Shown here: positions 1 through 8,539 of the stretch, piece by piece | How the letters are laid out: each line of letters begins with the position of its first letter | Position numbering within the stretch: the stretch's first letter is position 1 | Assembly (NCBI GenBank): GCA_016709545.1 | Contig: JADJMO010000003.1 | Coordinates: 186,001 to 250,000, forward strand | DNA from: Myxococcales bacterium | Lineage (GTDB): Bacteria > Myxococcota_A > Polyangia > Polyangiales > JADJMO01 | DNA length: 64,000 nucleotides | Direction of reading: 5' to 3' | Made by a program: the position numbers and the translations under genes | The notes under the pieces: model-generated | Told to the model about the DNA's origin: nothing | Seen by the model: only the letters and a program-made list of their open reading frames with translations | Database searches by the model: none

Positions 1-1777
1 TCGTCCATGATCTCGGGCCAGGGCGCCGTCTTGGGGGCGGGCGTCGAGGTCCACTCGGCGACGTTGCCCGCGAGGTGCACGACCCCCTCGGGGTTCTCGC
101 CCGTCGGCGCGGCGTCGGTCGCGACCGGGCCCGCGGGCGCCTTGCTCGGGTCGTCGGTGAACACCGCGTTGGCGGCGCCCGGCTTGGCGTTGCCCCACGG
201 GAACGCGCGCCCCGCGAGGCCCGCGGCGGCGAGCTCCCACTCGGCGTCGGTGGGCAGGCGCGCCTTCTCGAAGGCGCAGAACGCCTCGGCCTCCTTGGCG
301 GTCACCGAGGTGACGGGCATGGTCCCCGACACCTCGACCTTGCGGCACTTGCCGATCGCGACACACGCGTCCCAGCGCTTGCCGGAGACCTCCTCGCGAT
401 CGAGCACGAAGGTCTTGACCGTGAGCGTCTCGCCGGGGCACGCCGCCTTGTGCGCCGGGTCGTCGACGTTGCAGTCGGGCGGGCCGCGACGGAGCTTGCC
501 GCCGAGGATGCACGCCTCGTGCGGCTGGAGCTCTCCGCACGGGGTCTTCTCGGCGCTCGCCGACGTGGAGGGCGAGGCGCTCGTGGTCGGCACCGTGCTG
601 GCCGACATCGAGTGCGACGCGAGCGGCTTGGCCGACGACAGCGGGCGCGGCGAGAACAGCGGCTGCACGAGGAACGCGGCGCCGCCGACGATCCCGCCGA
701 GCGCGAGGAAGGCGATCCACTTGGTCGCGCCGCTGCTCGCGGCCACTGACGACGCGGGCGCGCTCTCCGGCGGGGGCGGGGGCGGACGGCGCGGTCCGGC
801 GCCGGTCTTCTCCGTCATCGCGCCCTCGTGGTTGCGCTGCGTGGGCGCGAACGGCAGCGAGGCCGCGGCCTTCTCGGTGCGCGGCGCGGCCGGGAGCTGC
901 GGCGAGGGCAGGGTCGCCGGCGAGAGCGGTCGCGCCATGGTGGCGGGGCTCGGCGCCGGCGCGTCGTTCGGGCGCGTGGTCGCGGCCTCGTCCTCTTGCT
1001 CGACGTGGCCCTGCGAGGCCTGCACGAGCGCCGAGAAGAACGCGCGCACGTCCGGGTATCGGGCCTCGGGCCGGATCGCGAGGCCCTTCTTGACCACGTT
1101 GTCGACCGCGCTCGAGAGGTCGTCGCGGTGCTTGCGCACCGACGGTCGCTCCGTGGCCATGCAGGTCGCGAACATCACTTCGCGCAGGGATTCGCCCGCG
1201 AACGGCGCCTCGCCGGTGAGCGCCGAGAACACGATGGCCGCGAGCGCGAACTGGTCGGCGCGGTGGTCGACGACGCCGAAGTCGCGCGCATACTGCTCGG
1301 GCGCCGCGAACCCCACCGAGAGCCCCGTGCTCTTGAGGGTGGTGGTCTTGACGCCCGAGTCGTGGCTCCACCGCGCGACGCCGAAGTCGAGCACCTTCAC
1401 CGCGCGGTCGCGGCCGACCATCACGTTGCTCGGAGGGGCAGGGGGCCGACGCGGGCGAGGAAGGCGTCGAGGGTCTCGCCCTCGATCCACTCGAGCACGA
1501 GGTAGGGGGTGCCGTCGTCGAGGTGCGCGGCGTCGGAGAGCTGGACGATCGCCGGGTGGCGCATGCGCACGAGGAGCTTGGCCTCCTGGCCGAAGCGCGC
1601 GCGCGCCTCGGGGCTCGACTCGAGGAGCTCGGCCCGCAGCACCTTGATGGCGACCGGGACGCCGAGCGCCACGGCCTCGGCCTCGTAGACGAGCCCGAAG
1701 CCGCCTTCGGCCACGATCCGACGCACCTCGTAGCGGCGGTCGATCGTCGTGCCGACGAGCCCGAGCGGATCGCGCAT
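1..1777 (-). CDS. Ser/Thr protein kinase fused to an FGE-sulfatase (SUMF1-like) domain; partial and interrupted
   Basis: Hanks-type kinase read leftwards and cut by the window edge. The N-lobe starts at ATG 1777 (TTIDRRYEVRRIV), with Gly-rich loop GGFGLVYEAE and catalytic Lys in VAIKVLR, and stops at TGA 1423-1421 right after LARVGPLPL. Another frame resumes at once with SNVMVGRDRAVKVLDFG, then FAAPEQY (APE motif) and DQFALAAIVFSALTGEAPF. The roughly 35 residues normally between these points, with the catalytic HRDxKPxN loop, are absent. After the kinase come a Pro-rich linker, one membrane helix (about 690-750) and a periplasmic formylglycine-generating-enzyme-like domain (RLPTDAEWELAAAG, GNVAEWTS). 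Kinase-FGE fusions are known in myxobacteria; whether the domain binds or modifies anything here is unknown. The start lies 32 bp after the methyltransferase stop, suggesting co-transcription. The gap is either a real inactivating deletion or an assembly collapse. Confidence 0.8.
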
Positions 1778-1809
1778 CGACTGCCCGGTCGGACTGCCGT
1801 GGTCCCGCG

Positions 1810-2652
1810 TCAAGCGTCCCCCTTCGCCGCGGCGCCGAGGAGGTCGCCGAGGGCGGCGAGGTGCGCCGCCGTGGTGCCGCAGCAGCCCCCGAGCACCGAG
1901 GCCCCGCGCATGCGCCCGGCGGCGGCCGCGAACACCGCTGCGTCTTCGGGCCAGACCAGCAACTCGCCGCTCGCCCCACCCAAGGCCATCGGGAGCCCCG
2001 CGCTCGGGAAGGCGAACCGCGGCCGATCGGCCGGCAGCGCGGCGAACGAGGCGCCCATCGCGCGCGCGCCCTGTCCGCAGTTGAGGCCCACGCCGTCCGC
2101 CTGGGCGAGGGCACGGCAGGCTTCGTCGAGGGGCGCGCCGTCCGCGAGGCGACCGTTCGCTTCGGGCGAGAAGGAGACCACGACGGGCTTGAGATCCAGG
2201 GCGATCGAGAGGATCGCGCCCGCCTCCGCCACCGTGCGCACGGTCTCGATCACGAACAGATCGACGCCCGCTTCGGCGAGAGCCTCGGCCTGCTCGCGGT
2301 CGGCGCCGGGGCCGAGCACCCCCGCCACGACGACGGGGCCGCGGCCGAGGGCGGCGATGGCCTCCCGCGCTCGCGCCACCGCGGCCGCGTTGATCGAGGC
2401 GACGTCGACGAGCTCGTGGGTCGCGAGCCGGGCCCGGGAGGCGCCGAAGGTGTTGGTGCGCAGGAGCCGGGCCCCCGCGGCCAGGTGGCCGAGATGCACG
2501 TCGCGGACGAGCGCGGGCCGGACGACCGACAGCTCCTCGAGGCAGGTGCCGGGCTCCACGATGGGGAGGAGCGCCGTCCCCATCGCGGCGTCTCCGAGGA
2601 CCGGTCGTGAGGAACCGAGCGGGACGAGGAGCTCCGGCAGACGATCGGACAC
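1810..2652 (-). CDS. Homocysteine S-methyltransferase family protein
   Basis: 280-residue TIM-barrel methyltransferase of the homocysteine/betaine S-methyltransferase family, which passes a methyl group to homocysteine or a related thiol or selenol using a bound zinc. The sequence shows the opening GDAAMGTAL (family pattern DGGMGT), LRTNTFGASRARL, the first zinc ligand in VGLNCGQGARAMG and the paired cysteines in SVLGGCCGT. The length suits a stand-alone enzyme rather than the N-terminal module of MetH. The methyl donor cannot be told from sequence; S-methylmethionine or S-adenosylmethionine types are possible. It lies just upstream of the kinase gene on the same strand. metF, elsewhere in the window, is not adjacent, so a methionine operon is not indicated. 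Confidence 0.88.
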   Translation of the reverse strand: MSDRLPELLVPLGSSRPVLGDAAMGTALLPIVEPGTCLEELSVVRPALVRDVHLGHLAAGARLLRTNTFGASRARLATHELVDVASINAAAVARAREAIAALGRGPVVVAGVLGPGADREQAEALAEAGVDLFVIETVRTVAEAGAILSIALDLKPVVVSFSPEANGRLADGAPLDEACRALAQADGVGLNCGQGARAMGASFAALPADRPRFAFPSAGLPMALGGASGELLVWPEDAAVFAAAAGRMRGASVLGGCCGTTAAHLAALGDLLGAAAKGDA

Positions 2653-2757
2653 GGGGCCCCGAGGCTACCGCGGTCCCAACCACTTGTCCGCGCCGCCGTC
2701 ACCTCGCTAGGCTGGGAATGGAGCCCGCCTCACCGGGCGTTCCCCTCCGAAAGCCGG

Positions 2758-3261
2758 ATGTTTCGCCCCATGAAGCCGCTCGCCCAGCTCCTCGTCGTGG
2801 TCCCCCTCGCCCTCGGCCTCTGCTCCGGGGCCTCCGGGTGCACCAAGACCAACATTCCCAACACCGACGTCGAGGACAGCAACGACAACCGCAAGGTGGT
2901 CACGTTCTGCGAGAAATACCGCCACGCGGTCGAGGAGCGCGACGTCGACGCGCTCTACGCCATGGCCTCCCCTCGCTACTTCGAGACGGGCGGCAACGCG
3001 AAGTCGAGCGACGACATCGACTACCAGGGCCTCCACACCTACCTGACCAGCAAGTTCAAGCAGACCAAGGCCATCCGGTACGAGATCCGCTACCGCCGAA
3101 TCACCGAGACCGAGGCCAAGGTCATCCACGTCGACTACACGTACACGGCGTCGTTCCAGGTCCCCACGTCCAATGGCGACCAGTGGCACCGCGCGGTGCG
3201 CGACCACCGCTTGCAGCTCGTGCGCGACGGCGACTCGTTCAAGATCCTCGGCGGCATGTAG
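2758..3261 (+). CDS. Small secreted lipoprotein, NTF2-like fold suspected
   Basis: 167-residue protein with a signal peptide (LAQLLVVVPLALGLCSGASG) and a lipobox-like SGASGC, so probably a lipoprotein. The second ATG at 2770 (MKPLAQLL) would give a more usual signal peptide and may be the real start. The mature part, including FCEKYRHAVEERDVDALYAM and later SFKILGGM, resembles SnoaL/NTF2-like or DUF4440-type domains in helix-strand order, but no catalytic motif is recognisable and the function is unknown. It converges with the monooxygenase-like gene across a block of hairpin repeats. Confidence 0.7.
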   Translation: MFRPMKPLAQLLVVVPLALGLCSGASGCTKTNIPNTDVEDSNDNRKVVTFCEKYRHAVEERDVDALYAMASPRYFETGGNAKSSDDIDYQGLHTYLTSKFKQTKAIRYEIRYRRITETEAKVIHVDYTYTASFQVPTSNGDQWHRAVRDHRLQLVRDGDSFKILGGM

Positions 3262-3266
3262 CCCGA

Positions 3267-3479
3267 GGGACCCGAGCGAAACAGTTTCGCTCGGGACGCG
3301 CCCGCATGGGCGCGCAACCCGGCCGCAGGCCGGAGAAGGGACCCGAGCGAAACAGTTTCGCTCGGGACGCGCCCGCATGGGCGCGCAACCCGGCCGCAGG
3401 CCGGAGAAGGGACCCGAGCGAAACAGTTTCGCTCGGGACGCGCCCGCATGGGCGCGCAACCCGGCCGCAGGCCGGAGAA
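3267..3479. repeat. Three tandem 71-bp repeats, each with three hairpins, between convergent genes
   Basis: Three copies starting at 3267, 3338 and 3409, essentially identical. Each unit holds a perfect 11-bp stem (CCCGAGCGAAA / TTTCGCTCGGG, loop CAG), then GCGCCC/GGGCGC with a 4-base loop, then CCGGCC/GGCCGG with a 3-base loop. The block fills the gap between two genes whose 3' ends face each other, so it may act as a bidirectional transcript end or an RNA-stabilising element. No run of T follows the stems. I found no other copy in the window. Confidence 0.9.
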
Positions 3480-3489
3480 CAGAGACCCG

Positions 3490-4815
3490 TCACTTGCAGG
3501 TCGCGGTGTAGGCCGGCAGCGCCCAGCTCCAGAGCGCGCTCGTGACCTTCGGGTAGTAGATCGTGAACCCGTAACACATCTCGTCGTCGGTGTTCTCGCC
3601 CTGGCCGACGGGGGCGTCGGTCGTGTTGTCCCACGTGCAGCGGGTCCGAACCGTGTCCCCTGGCTTCACCTTGGTGTCGGGGATGTCGAACCAGTACTGC
3701 GCGTTGAAGTCGAACGCCGCGTTGGTGCCGATGTCGATCGGCGCGCCGCCGGCGGCCGGCTCGAGCACCGTACTCAGGGCGCGCCCGAGCTTGTGCATGT
3801 GGGGGAAGGCCCCGATGACCGTGACCTCGCCGAACGCGCCGGGGATCTTCAGCGCGCAGTCGAGCGTGTACTTGGTCTTGGCGGGGATGGTGAACTTCTG
3901 GCTGCCGAACGCCATGACGTCCGCGTCGTTGGGGCGGAGGTCGCCCGTGGAGCAGAACGCGAACCCGCTCGAGTCCTTCTCGCCCTCGAGATGGGTCACG
4001 TTGTTGTAGTGCATCTGCACCATGTAGTGCTTCTCGCCGGGCTCGACGGGGAACCCCGCCTCCTTCGGCAGCTCGAACGCCGAGCCGCCCGGCGCCCACG
4101 CGTAGACCATGCGCATCGTCGCGATCGCACCCGCCTTGCAGGGCACGGGGTTCGGGTCGACCTTGCTGGTGCTCTCGGCGAGGACGATGTGGTGGACGAT
4201 CTTGGTGTTGTCGGGCTTCGGGATGATCGCCGTGAGCTGCCGCTTCGCGCCGGTGTCGTTCTTGATGTCGATGCCGAAGCACACGTACTGATCGGTCGTG
4301 TCCTTGGGCATCACCCACGGCGTCGCAGGGCGGAGCTCGATGTCGGGCGTGCACTTGACGGTGGGGAGGATGCTGCCGTCCGCGCCGCCGTCGCTGCCCC
4401 CACACGGCACGTCGCCCTTCGGTGTGGACTTGGCGAACCACGCGTCCATCGTCGCCTTGTCGGCGGTCGAGAGCGGTGGGTTCGGCGCTTGCGGCATCGG
4501 CTTCACCGGGTCGTGGATGCGGGTCTTCATCATCTGCCACACCTCGAACGAGGGATCGCTCGGGGCCTTGGCGTGCACCTGCGCGTGGGAGACGAGCGGC
4601 ATCGGGGCGCCGAACTTCGGCGGATCCGAGTGACACTTGCGACAGTTCGCCTCGAGGATCGCGTCGACCTCGCAGGGCAGGTCGTGCAGCGCAGGCGTCG
4701 TCTCGGTCGTGACGTCGGTGCCACCGTCGTTCGGGGTCGCGTCGTTGGTGGTGGACGAACAGCCGGCCGAGCCGAGCACGAGGACGGCGGTCAGCCGACC
4801 GAACGGGATGCGCAT
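3490..4815 (-). CDS. Copper type II ascorbate-dependent monooxygenase-like lipoprotein with a c-type heme motif
   Basis: 441-residue lipoprotein (lipobox GSAGC near residue 19) with an Asp/Thr linker. Residues about 45-120 resemble a cytochrome-c-like segment with one heme-binding motif, CRKCH. The rest matches the two-domain PHM/DBH copper monooxygenase fold: adjacent histidines in KIVHHIVLAE (CuH site), the His-x-His of AFPHMHKLG and the Met of NTDDEMCYGF (CuM site), plus YMVQMHYNN. Enzymes of this fold hydroxylate C-H bonds using copper, O2 and a reductant; a fused heme domain could supply electrons. The substrate is unknown. Myxobacteria carry many such secreted proteins. It is convergent with the lipoprotein gene ending at 3261. 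Confidence 0.82.
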   Translation of the reverse strand: MRIPFGRLTAVLVLGSAGCSSTTNDATPNDGGTDVTTETTPALHDLPCEVDAILEANCRKCHSDPPKFGAPMPLVSHAQVHAKAPSDPSFEVWQMMKTRIHDPVKPMPQAPNPPLSTADKATMDAWFAKSTPKGDVPCGGSDGGADGSILPTVKCTPDIELRPATPWVMPKDTTDQYVCFGIDIKNDTGAKRQLTAIIPKPDNTKIVHHIVLAESTSKVDPNPVPCKAGAIATMRMVYAWAPGGSAFELPKEAGFPVEPGEKHYMVQMHYNNVTHLEGEKDSSGFAFCSTGDLRPNDADVMAFGSQKFTIPAKTKYTLDCALKIPGAFGEVTVIGAFPHMHKLGRALSTVLEPAAGGAPIDIGTNAAFDFNAQYWFDIPDTKVKPGDTVRTRCTWDNTTDAPVGQGENTDDEMCYGFTIYYPKVTSALWSWALPAYTATCK

Positions 4816-4902
4816 CCGTCAGAGGATAACGGCCGACACTTCGTCGCGCACGGTGCCCATGTATGCCCGGCACCGCAGGAGCAAGCGGCTAACAGGGCGG
4901 CG

Positions 4903-5243
4903 TCACCGGATCTGCGACAGGCGTTCGCCGATCGCGCGCAGCATGTCGTCGAGGTCGTCGAGCGGATCGACGAACTGGACGGCGATGCGGAACGGCCAGG
5001 GACCGTGGGGGTCGTCGGCGTTGCGCTCCATGCGGACGATCCTGCCGCGCACCACGCGCTCGGTCTCGTCCGGCAGGGTGAACGTGAGGCTGACGACGCT
5101 GTCGACGGTGAGCGGCTCCGTCGCGGCCATCAAGAGGCCCCCTGGCTCGCGTCCCTGGTGACGCCGATGGCGCCCTCGATGGTGTCGGACGACACCTGGA
5201 TCGGCAGCCAGACGCGGAAACGCTCGTGTGCGCGGGAGTCCAC
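4903..5243 (-). CDS. PilZ domain protein (frame broken by one base)
   Basis: Small PilZ protein, about 113 residues once one base is restored. It starts at GTG 5243 and reads [17 protein letters not shown], the RxxxR-type c-di-GMP loop region in the form HERFRVWLP. The frame is lost in the C-run at 5138-5142 (G on the coding strand): with one more G it reads [15 protein letters not shown], matching the PilZ D/NxSxxG motif as DASQGG. The C-terminal part ([30 protein letters not shown]) is standard. PilZ proteins bind cyclic di-GMP; single-domain forms in myxobacteria often act in motility or development, which is inference here. It is divergent from purD, 47 bp away. Confidence 0.75.
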
Positions 5244-5290
5244 GGCCGGAGCTTAACCTACGAATGGCACCACGTGCTAACGACGCGCGC

Positions 5291-6598
5291 ATGGCCCGCA
5301 AGAAGGTGCTGGTGCTCGGGTCCGGGGCGCGCGAGCACGCGCTGTGTCGGGCGCTCTCCGCGGAAGCCGAGGTGACCGTGATGCCCGGCAACGCGGGGAT
5401 CGCCGCCGAAGCGGCCACGCTCCCGGGCAAGGCGGACGACCTGCCCGCGGTGGTGGCGGCCGCGCGCGCCTCCTTCGCCGAGCTGGTCGTGGTCGGCCCC
5501 GAGGCCCCGCTCTGCGCCGGCGTGACCGACGCGCTCGTCGAGGCGGGCTTCCTCGTGTTCGGGCCGTCGCGCGCGGCGGCCGAGCTCGAGGCCTCGAAGT
5601 CCTTCTGCAAGGACTTCATGAAGCGCCACGGCATCCCGACCAGCGACTACGCGGTGTTCGAGGACGCCGACGCGGCCGAGGCCCACGCCCGGGCGATCGG
5701 TCGTCCCCTGGTCGTGAAGGCGGACGGCCTCGCGGCGGGCAAGGGGGTCGTCGTGGCGAGCAGCGTCGAGGAGACCTGCGCCGCCATCCACGCCTTCATG
5801 CGCGAAGGATTGTTCGGCGCGGCCGGCCGCAAGGTGGTGCTCGAGGACAAGGTGACGGGGCAAGAGGTCTCCTTCCACGCGATCTGCGACGGCGCGCGCT
5901 TCGTGCCGCTCGCGGCCGCTCAAGACCACAAGCGCCTCGAAGACGGCGATCGGGGCCCGAACACCGGCGGCATGGGCGCGTATTCGCCGCCCCCGGTGGT
6001 CACGCCGGCGCTCGAGGCACGCATCCTCGCCGAGGTCATTCGCCCGACGGTCGACGGCATGGCGAAGGAGGGGCGCCCGTTTCGCGGGGTCCTGTTCGCC
6101 GGCCTGATGATCGGGGAGCGAGGCGAGCTCTCGGTGCTCGAGTTCAACGTGCGGTTCGGCGACCCCGAGACGGCGGTCCTCCTCGCGCGGCTCGACGGCG
6201 CCTTGCTGCCGTACCTCGAGGGCGCCGCCCGTGGAGACCTCGGACCCTTGGCGGACCGATCGCCCCCGGTGCGCAACGGTCCCGCGCTCGCCGTCGTCAT
6301 GGCAGCGGCGGGCTATCCCGAATCGCCACGGGTAGGAGACGCGATCGAGGGGCTGGACGCCGCAGCGGCCGTGCCGGCGGTGTCCGTCCTGCATGCGGGC
6401 ACGCGGCGCGAGGACGGAAAGTTCCTCACCGCGGGGGGACGCGTGCTGTGCATCACCGCCCACGCAGCCGACCTGGATGCCGCCGCAGAGGCCGCCTACA
6501 CGGCCGTCGATCGCGTGCGTTTTGCCGGGTCGCAGCACCGCCGCGACATCGGCGCGCGCGCCCGCACTCCCCAGAAATCTCGCGCGACTACGCCCTAG
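5291..6598 (+). CDS. purD: Phosphoribosylamine--glycine ligase (GAR synthetase)
   Basis: 435-residue ATP-grasp enzyme of de novo purine synthesis, joining phosphoribosylamine and glycine to give GAR. The start at ATG 5291 gives [17 protein letters not shown], matching the family N-terminus; upstream starts add an unlike tail. Other signatures are [31 protein letters not shown], the ATP-grasp region [20 protein letters not shown], and the metal-binding [11 protein letters not shown]. The length is normal. It ends [14 protein letters not shown] plus a short extra tail. It stands alone in orientation, divergent from the PilZ gene, with no other pur gene visible, so purine genes appear dispersed. 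Confidence 0.97.
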   Translation: MARKKVLVLGSGAREHALCRALSAEAEVTVMPGNAGIAAEAATLPGKADDLPAVVAAARASFAELVVVGPEAPLCAGVTDALVEAGFLVFGPSRAAAELEASKSFCKDFMKRHGIPTSDYAVFEDADAAEAHARAIGRPLVVKADGLAAGKGVVVASSVEETCAAIHAFMREGLFGAAGRKVVLEDKVTGQEVSFHAICDGARFVPLAAAQDHKRLEDGDRGPNTGGMGAYSPPPVVTPALEARILAEVIRPTVDGMAKEGRPFRGVLFAGLMIGERGELSVLEFNVRFGDPETAVLLARLDGALLPYLEGAARGDLGPLADRSPPVRNGPALAVVMAAAGYPESPRVGDAIEGLDAAAAVPAVSVLHAGTRREDGKFLTAGGRVLCITAHAADLDAAAEAAYTAVDRVRFAGSQHRRDIGARARTPQKSRATTP

Positions 6599-6636
6599 GA
6601 GTCGGGGGGGTCTTGAGGTAGGTTCGCGAGGCACTC

Positions 6637-8506
6637 ATGCGCTGGTTCGTCGAAGTCTCTTCCTTGAGCGCCAACGCCGGCGCAGCCGATCGGCGGCACA
6701 CGGTCGAAGCCGCCACGTGGCAAGGGGCCCTCGCCCAGGCCCGCAGCGCCGGTGGCGACACCGGTCCCCTCGCCAACTTCACGATCGAGGTGCTGCCGGA
6801 CGGATACCGCGCGACCAACGCGCTGGCCCGCACCCGCTACGTCGTGAGCAAGGCGCCCGACGACGCGCAGATCACCATCCAGCCGGCCCCGAGCGCGAGC
6901 AAGCAGAGCGTTCCACCGCCTTCGTCTTCACCGGCCGTGTCGGCGGCGAGCGCGCTCGCGCGGAACAAGCCCGCCAAGACGATGATGACGATGGGCGAGA
7001 GCCCGCAGGCGCCTGCGGCTGCGCCCGTCGTTGCTGCGCCCGTCGCTGCTGCGCCCGTCGCTGCTGCGCCCGTCGCTGCTGCGCCCGTCGCTGCTGCGCC
7101 CGTCGTCGCCCCGCCGGTGATGGTGCCCGTGGTGGCGTCCACCGCGACGCTTCCCGGCAAGGTGTTGCAACGTCGCGCCGAAGAGCCGGGCGCGCGTTCG
7201 CCGCTCACCTACCGCGAGATCGCCATCGCGGTCGCCGACACGACCCCGGAGCCCGTCGCCGTCGACATCGCGCGGGCGCACCTCGCGGCGATGCAGGCGG
7301 GAGCTCGCCTCGGCGCCGCCCGGTCGCTTCGTACAGCTCGCCGTGTTCGACCACGAGTGGAGCGGTCGCCCCGAGCGCGCGCCCATCGTCAAGCTCACGT
7401 GGAAGGACTGGCGCGGCGAGCCCGAGCTGAAGGTCGCCTCGGCGGGTCCCGTCAGCATGCTCACCGGGGCGCCGAGCAGTGTGTCGTCGCCGAGTGGGAC
7501 CATGCGCGCGGTCGACCCGCGTGGCGTCGCCGGCGAGATCTCGGCCGCGGTCGAGGCTGCCCGGCCCGCCGCCGTCGCCCCGGCGAAGGTCGACGTGCCC
7601 GCGGCCATCGAAGCCGTCGTCGCGCGCCCGGCCGCTCCCCCGGCCGCTCCCCCGGCCGCCCCGGTGGCTCCGGCAGCCGCCGCCGTGCCCGTTGCTCCCG
7701 TCGTAACTGCTCCCGTCGTGGCTGCTCCCGTCGTGGCTGCTCCCGTCGTGGCTGCTCCCGTCGTGGCTGCTCCCGTCGTGGCTGCTCCCGTCGTGGCTGC
7801 TCCCGTCGTCGCGCCAGCTGCTCCCGTTGCGGCGGCCGTCGCGGCGCCCGCGATCGCGGCGCCCGTCGCGGCCCCGTCGATGGCCTCCGGCGGCCCCGTG
7901 CGTCGCCCGCCCACGCCCCTCGGCGCCGCGGCCTACCCCGGACGTCCCGCCGATCTCATCGGCGAGGTGTTCGAGGCGATGCACGACGTCCACTTCATGC
8001 AGGACTCGCTCGACGGCGCCGACTTCGTCCTCGAGCTGCTCAAGGAGAAGCTGCCGACCCGCAGCGCGCTCCTCTACTTCTTCGACATGAACACGAAGGA
8101 GCTGGTGGTCGTCAAATCGCGCGGGCCGAACCACATGGCGGTCCTCGGCCAGCGCACCCCCGAGGCCGACCCGTTCCTCGGCGCGGTGCTCCGCTCCGGC
8201 AAGGCCAGGCACGTCCGCGACGCCGCGCAGGAGTCCGGCTGGTCACGCCCGCGCTACGCGGCGATCGGCCACGCCGAGCCGCGCGAGATCCTCGTGGTGC
8301 CGATCCGCCAGCACCGTCGCTACCTCGGGCTCATCGAGCTGGCCGACCACCTCGACCAGAAGCCGTTCACCGAGGCGGAGGAGCACGCGGTCGTCTACGT
8401 CGCCGAGCAGTTCGCCGAGCTCGCGGCGGAGCGAGGCCTCAAGCTCGCGGCGGGTGACACCGGCAACTTCCACGCGCTCGAGCCCATCACGGCGCGTCGG
8501 CGCTGA
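6637..8506 (+). CDS. GAF-domain protein with Ala/Pro/Val repeat linkers (frame broken)
   Basis: About 622 residues after correction. The N-terminal 90 residues (MRWFVEVSSLSANAG) form a short domain I cannot name. A linker with six APVAA-type repeats, then a middle segment (SPLTYREIAIAV, QLAVFDHEWSGR, VKLTWKDWRGEPELK), a second linker with eight APVVA repeats, and a C-terminal GAF domain (FEAMHDVHFMQDSLDGADFV, ALLYFFDMNTKEL, EILVVPIRQHRRYLGLIEL). The break is at the G-run 7299-7301, where removing one G gives MQAELASAPPGRFVQLAVF in frame. GAF domains bind small molecules or mediate protein contacts; no output domain is fused. The adjacent histidine kinase gene, 33 bp downstream on the same strand, is a plausible partner. 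Confidence 0.8.
7021..7110 (+). repeat. Six tandem 15-bp coding repeats (APVVA/APVAA)
   Basis: Six in-frame 15-bp units of the form GCGCCCGTCGYTGCT from 7021 to 7110, encoding Ala-Pro-Val-(Val/Ala)-Ala inside the first linker of the GAF protein. The four inner units are identical at DNA level, which points to recent slippage expansion. Confidence 0.9.
7694..7813 (+). repeat. Eight tandem 15-bp coding repeats (APVVA)
   Basis: Eight in-frame 15-bp units of the form GCTCCCGTCGTGGCT from 7694 to 7813; the first ends AACT and the last ends CGCG. They encode Ala-Pro-Val-Val-Ala in the second linker of the GAF protein. They use different codons from the repeat at 7021, so the two arrays probably expanded independently. 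The copy number is likely to vary between strains. Confidence 0.9.
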
Positions 8507-8539
8507 GCGCCGCGGCGTCGGGGAAGGGGCGCCGGACCC

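Noticed and set aside
3267..3479. CRISPR array
   Set aside because: Three contiguous identical units with no unique spacers and no cas genes; it is a tandem hairpin repeat.
7021..7813. Repeat arrays as CRISPR or a noncoding satellite
   Set aside because: The 15-bp units stay in frame within a protein and encode APVVA-type linkers.
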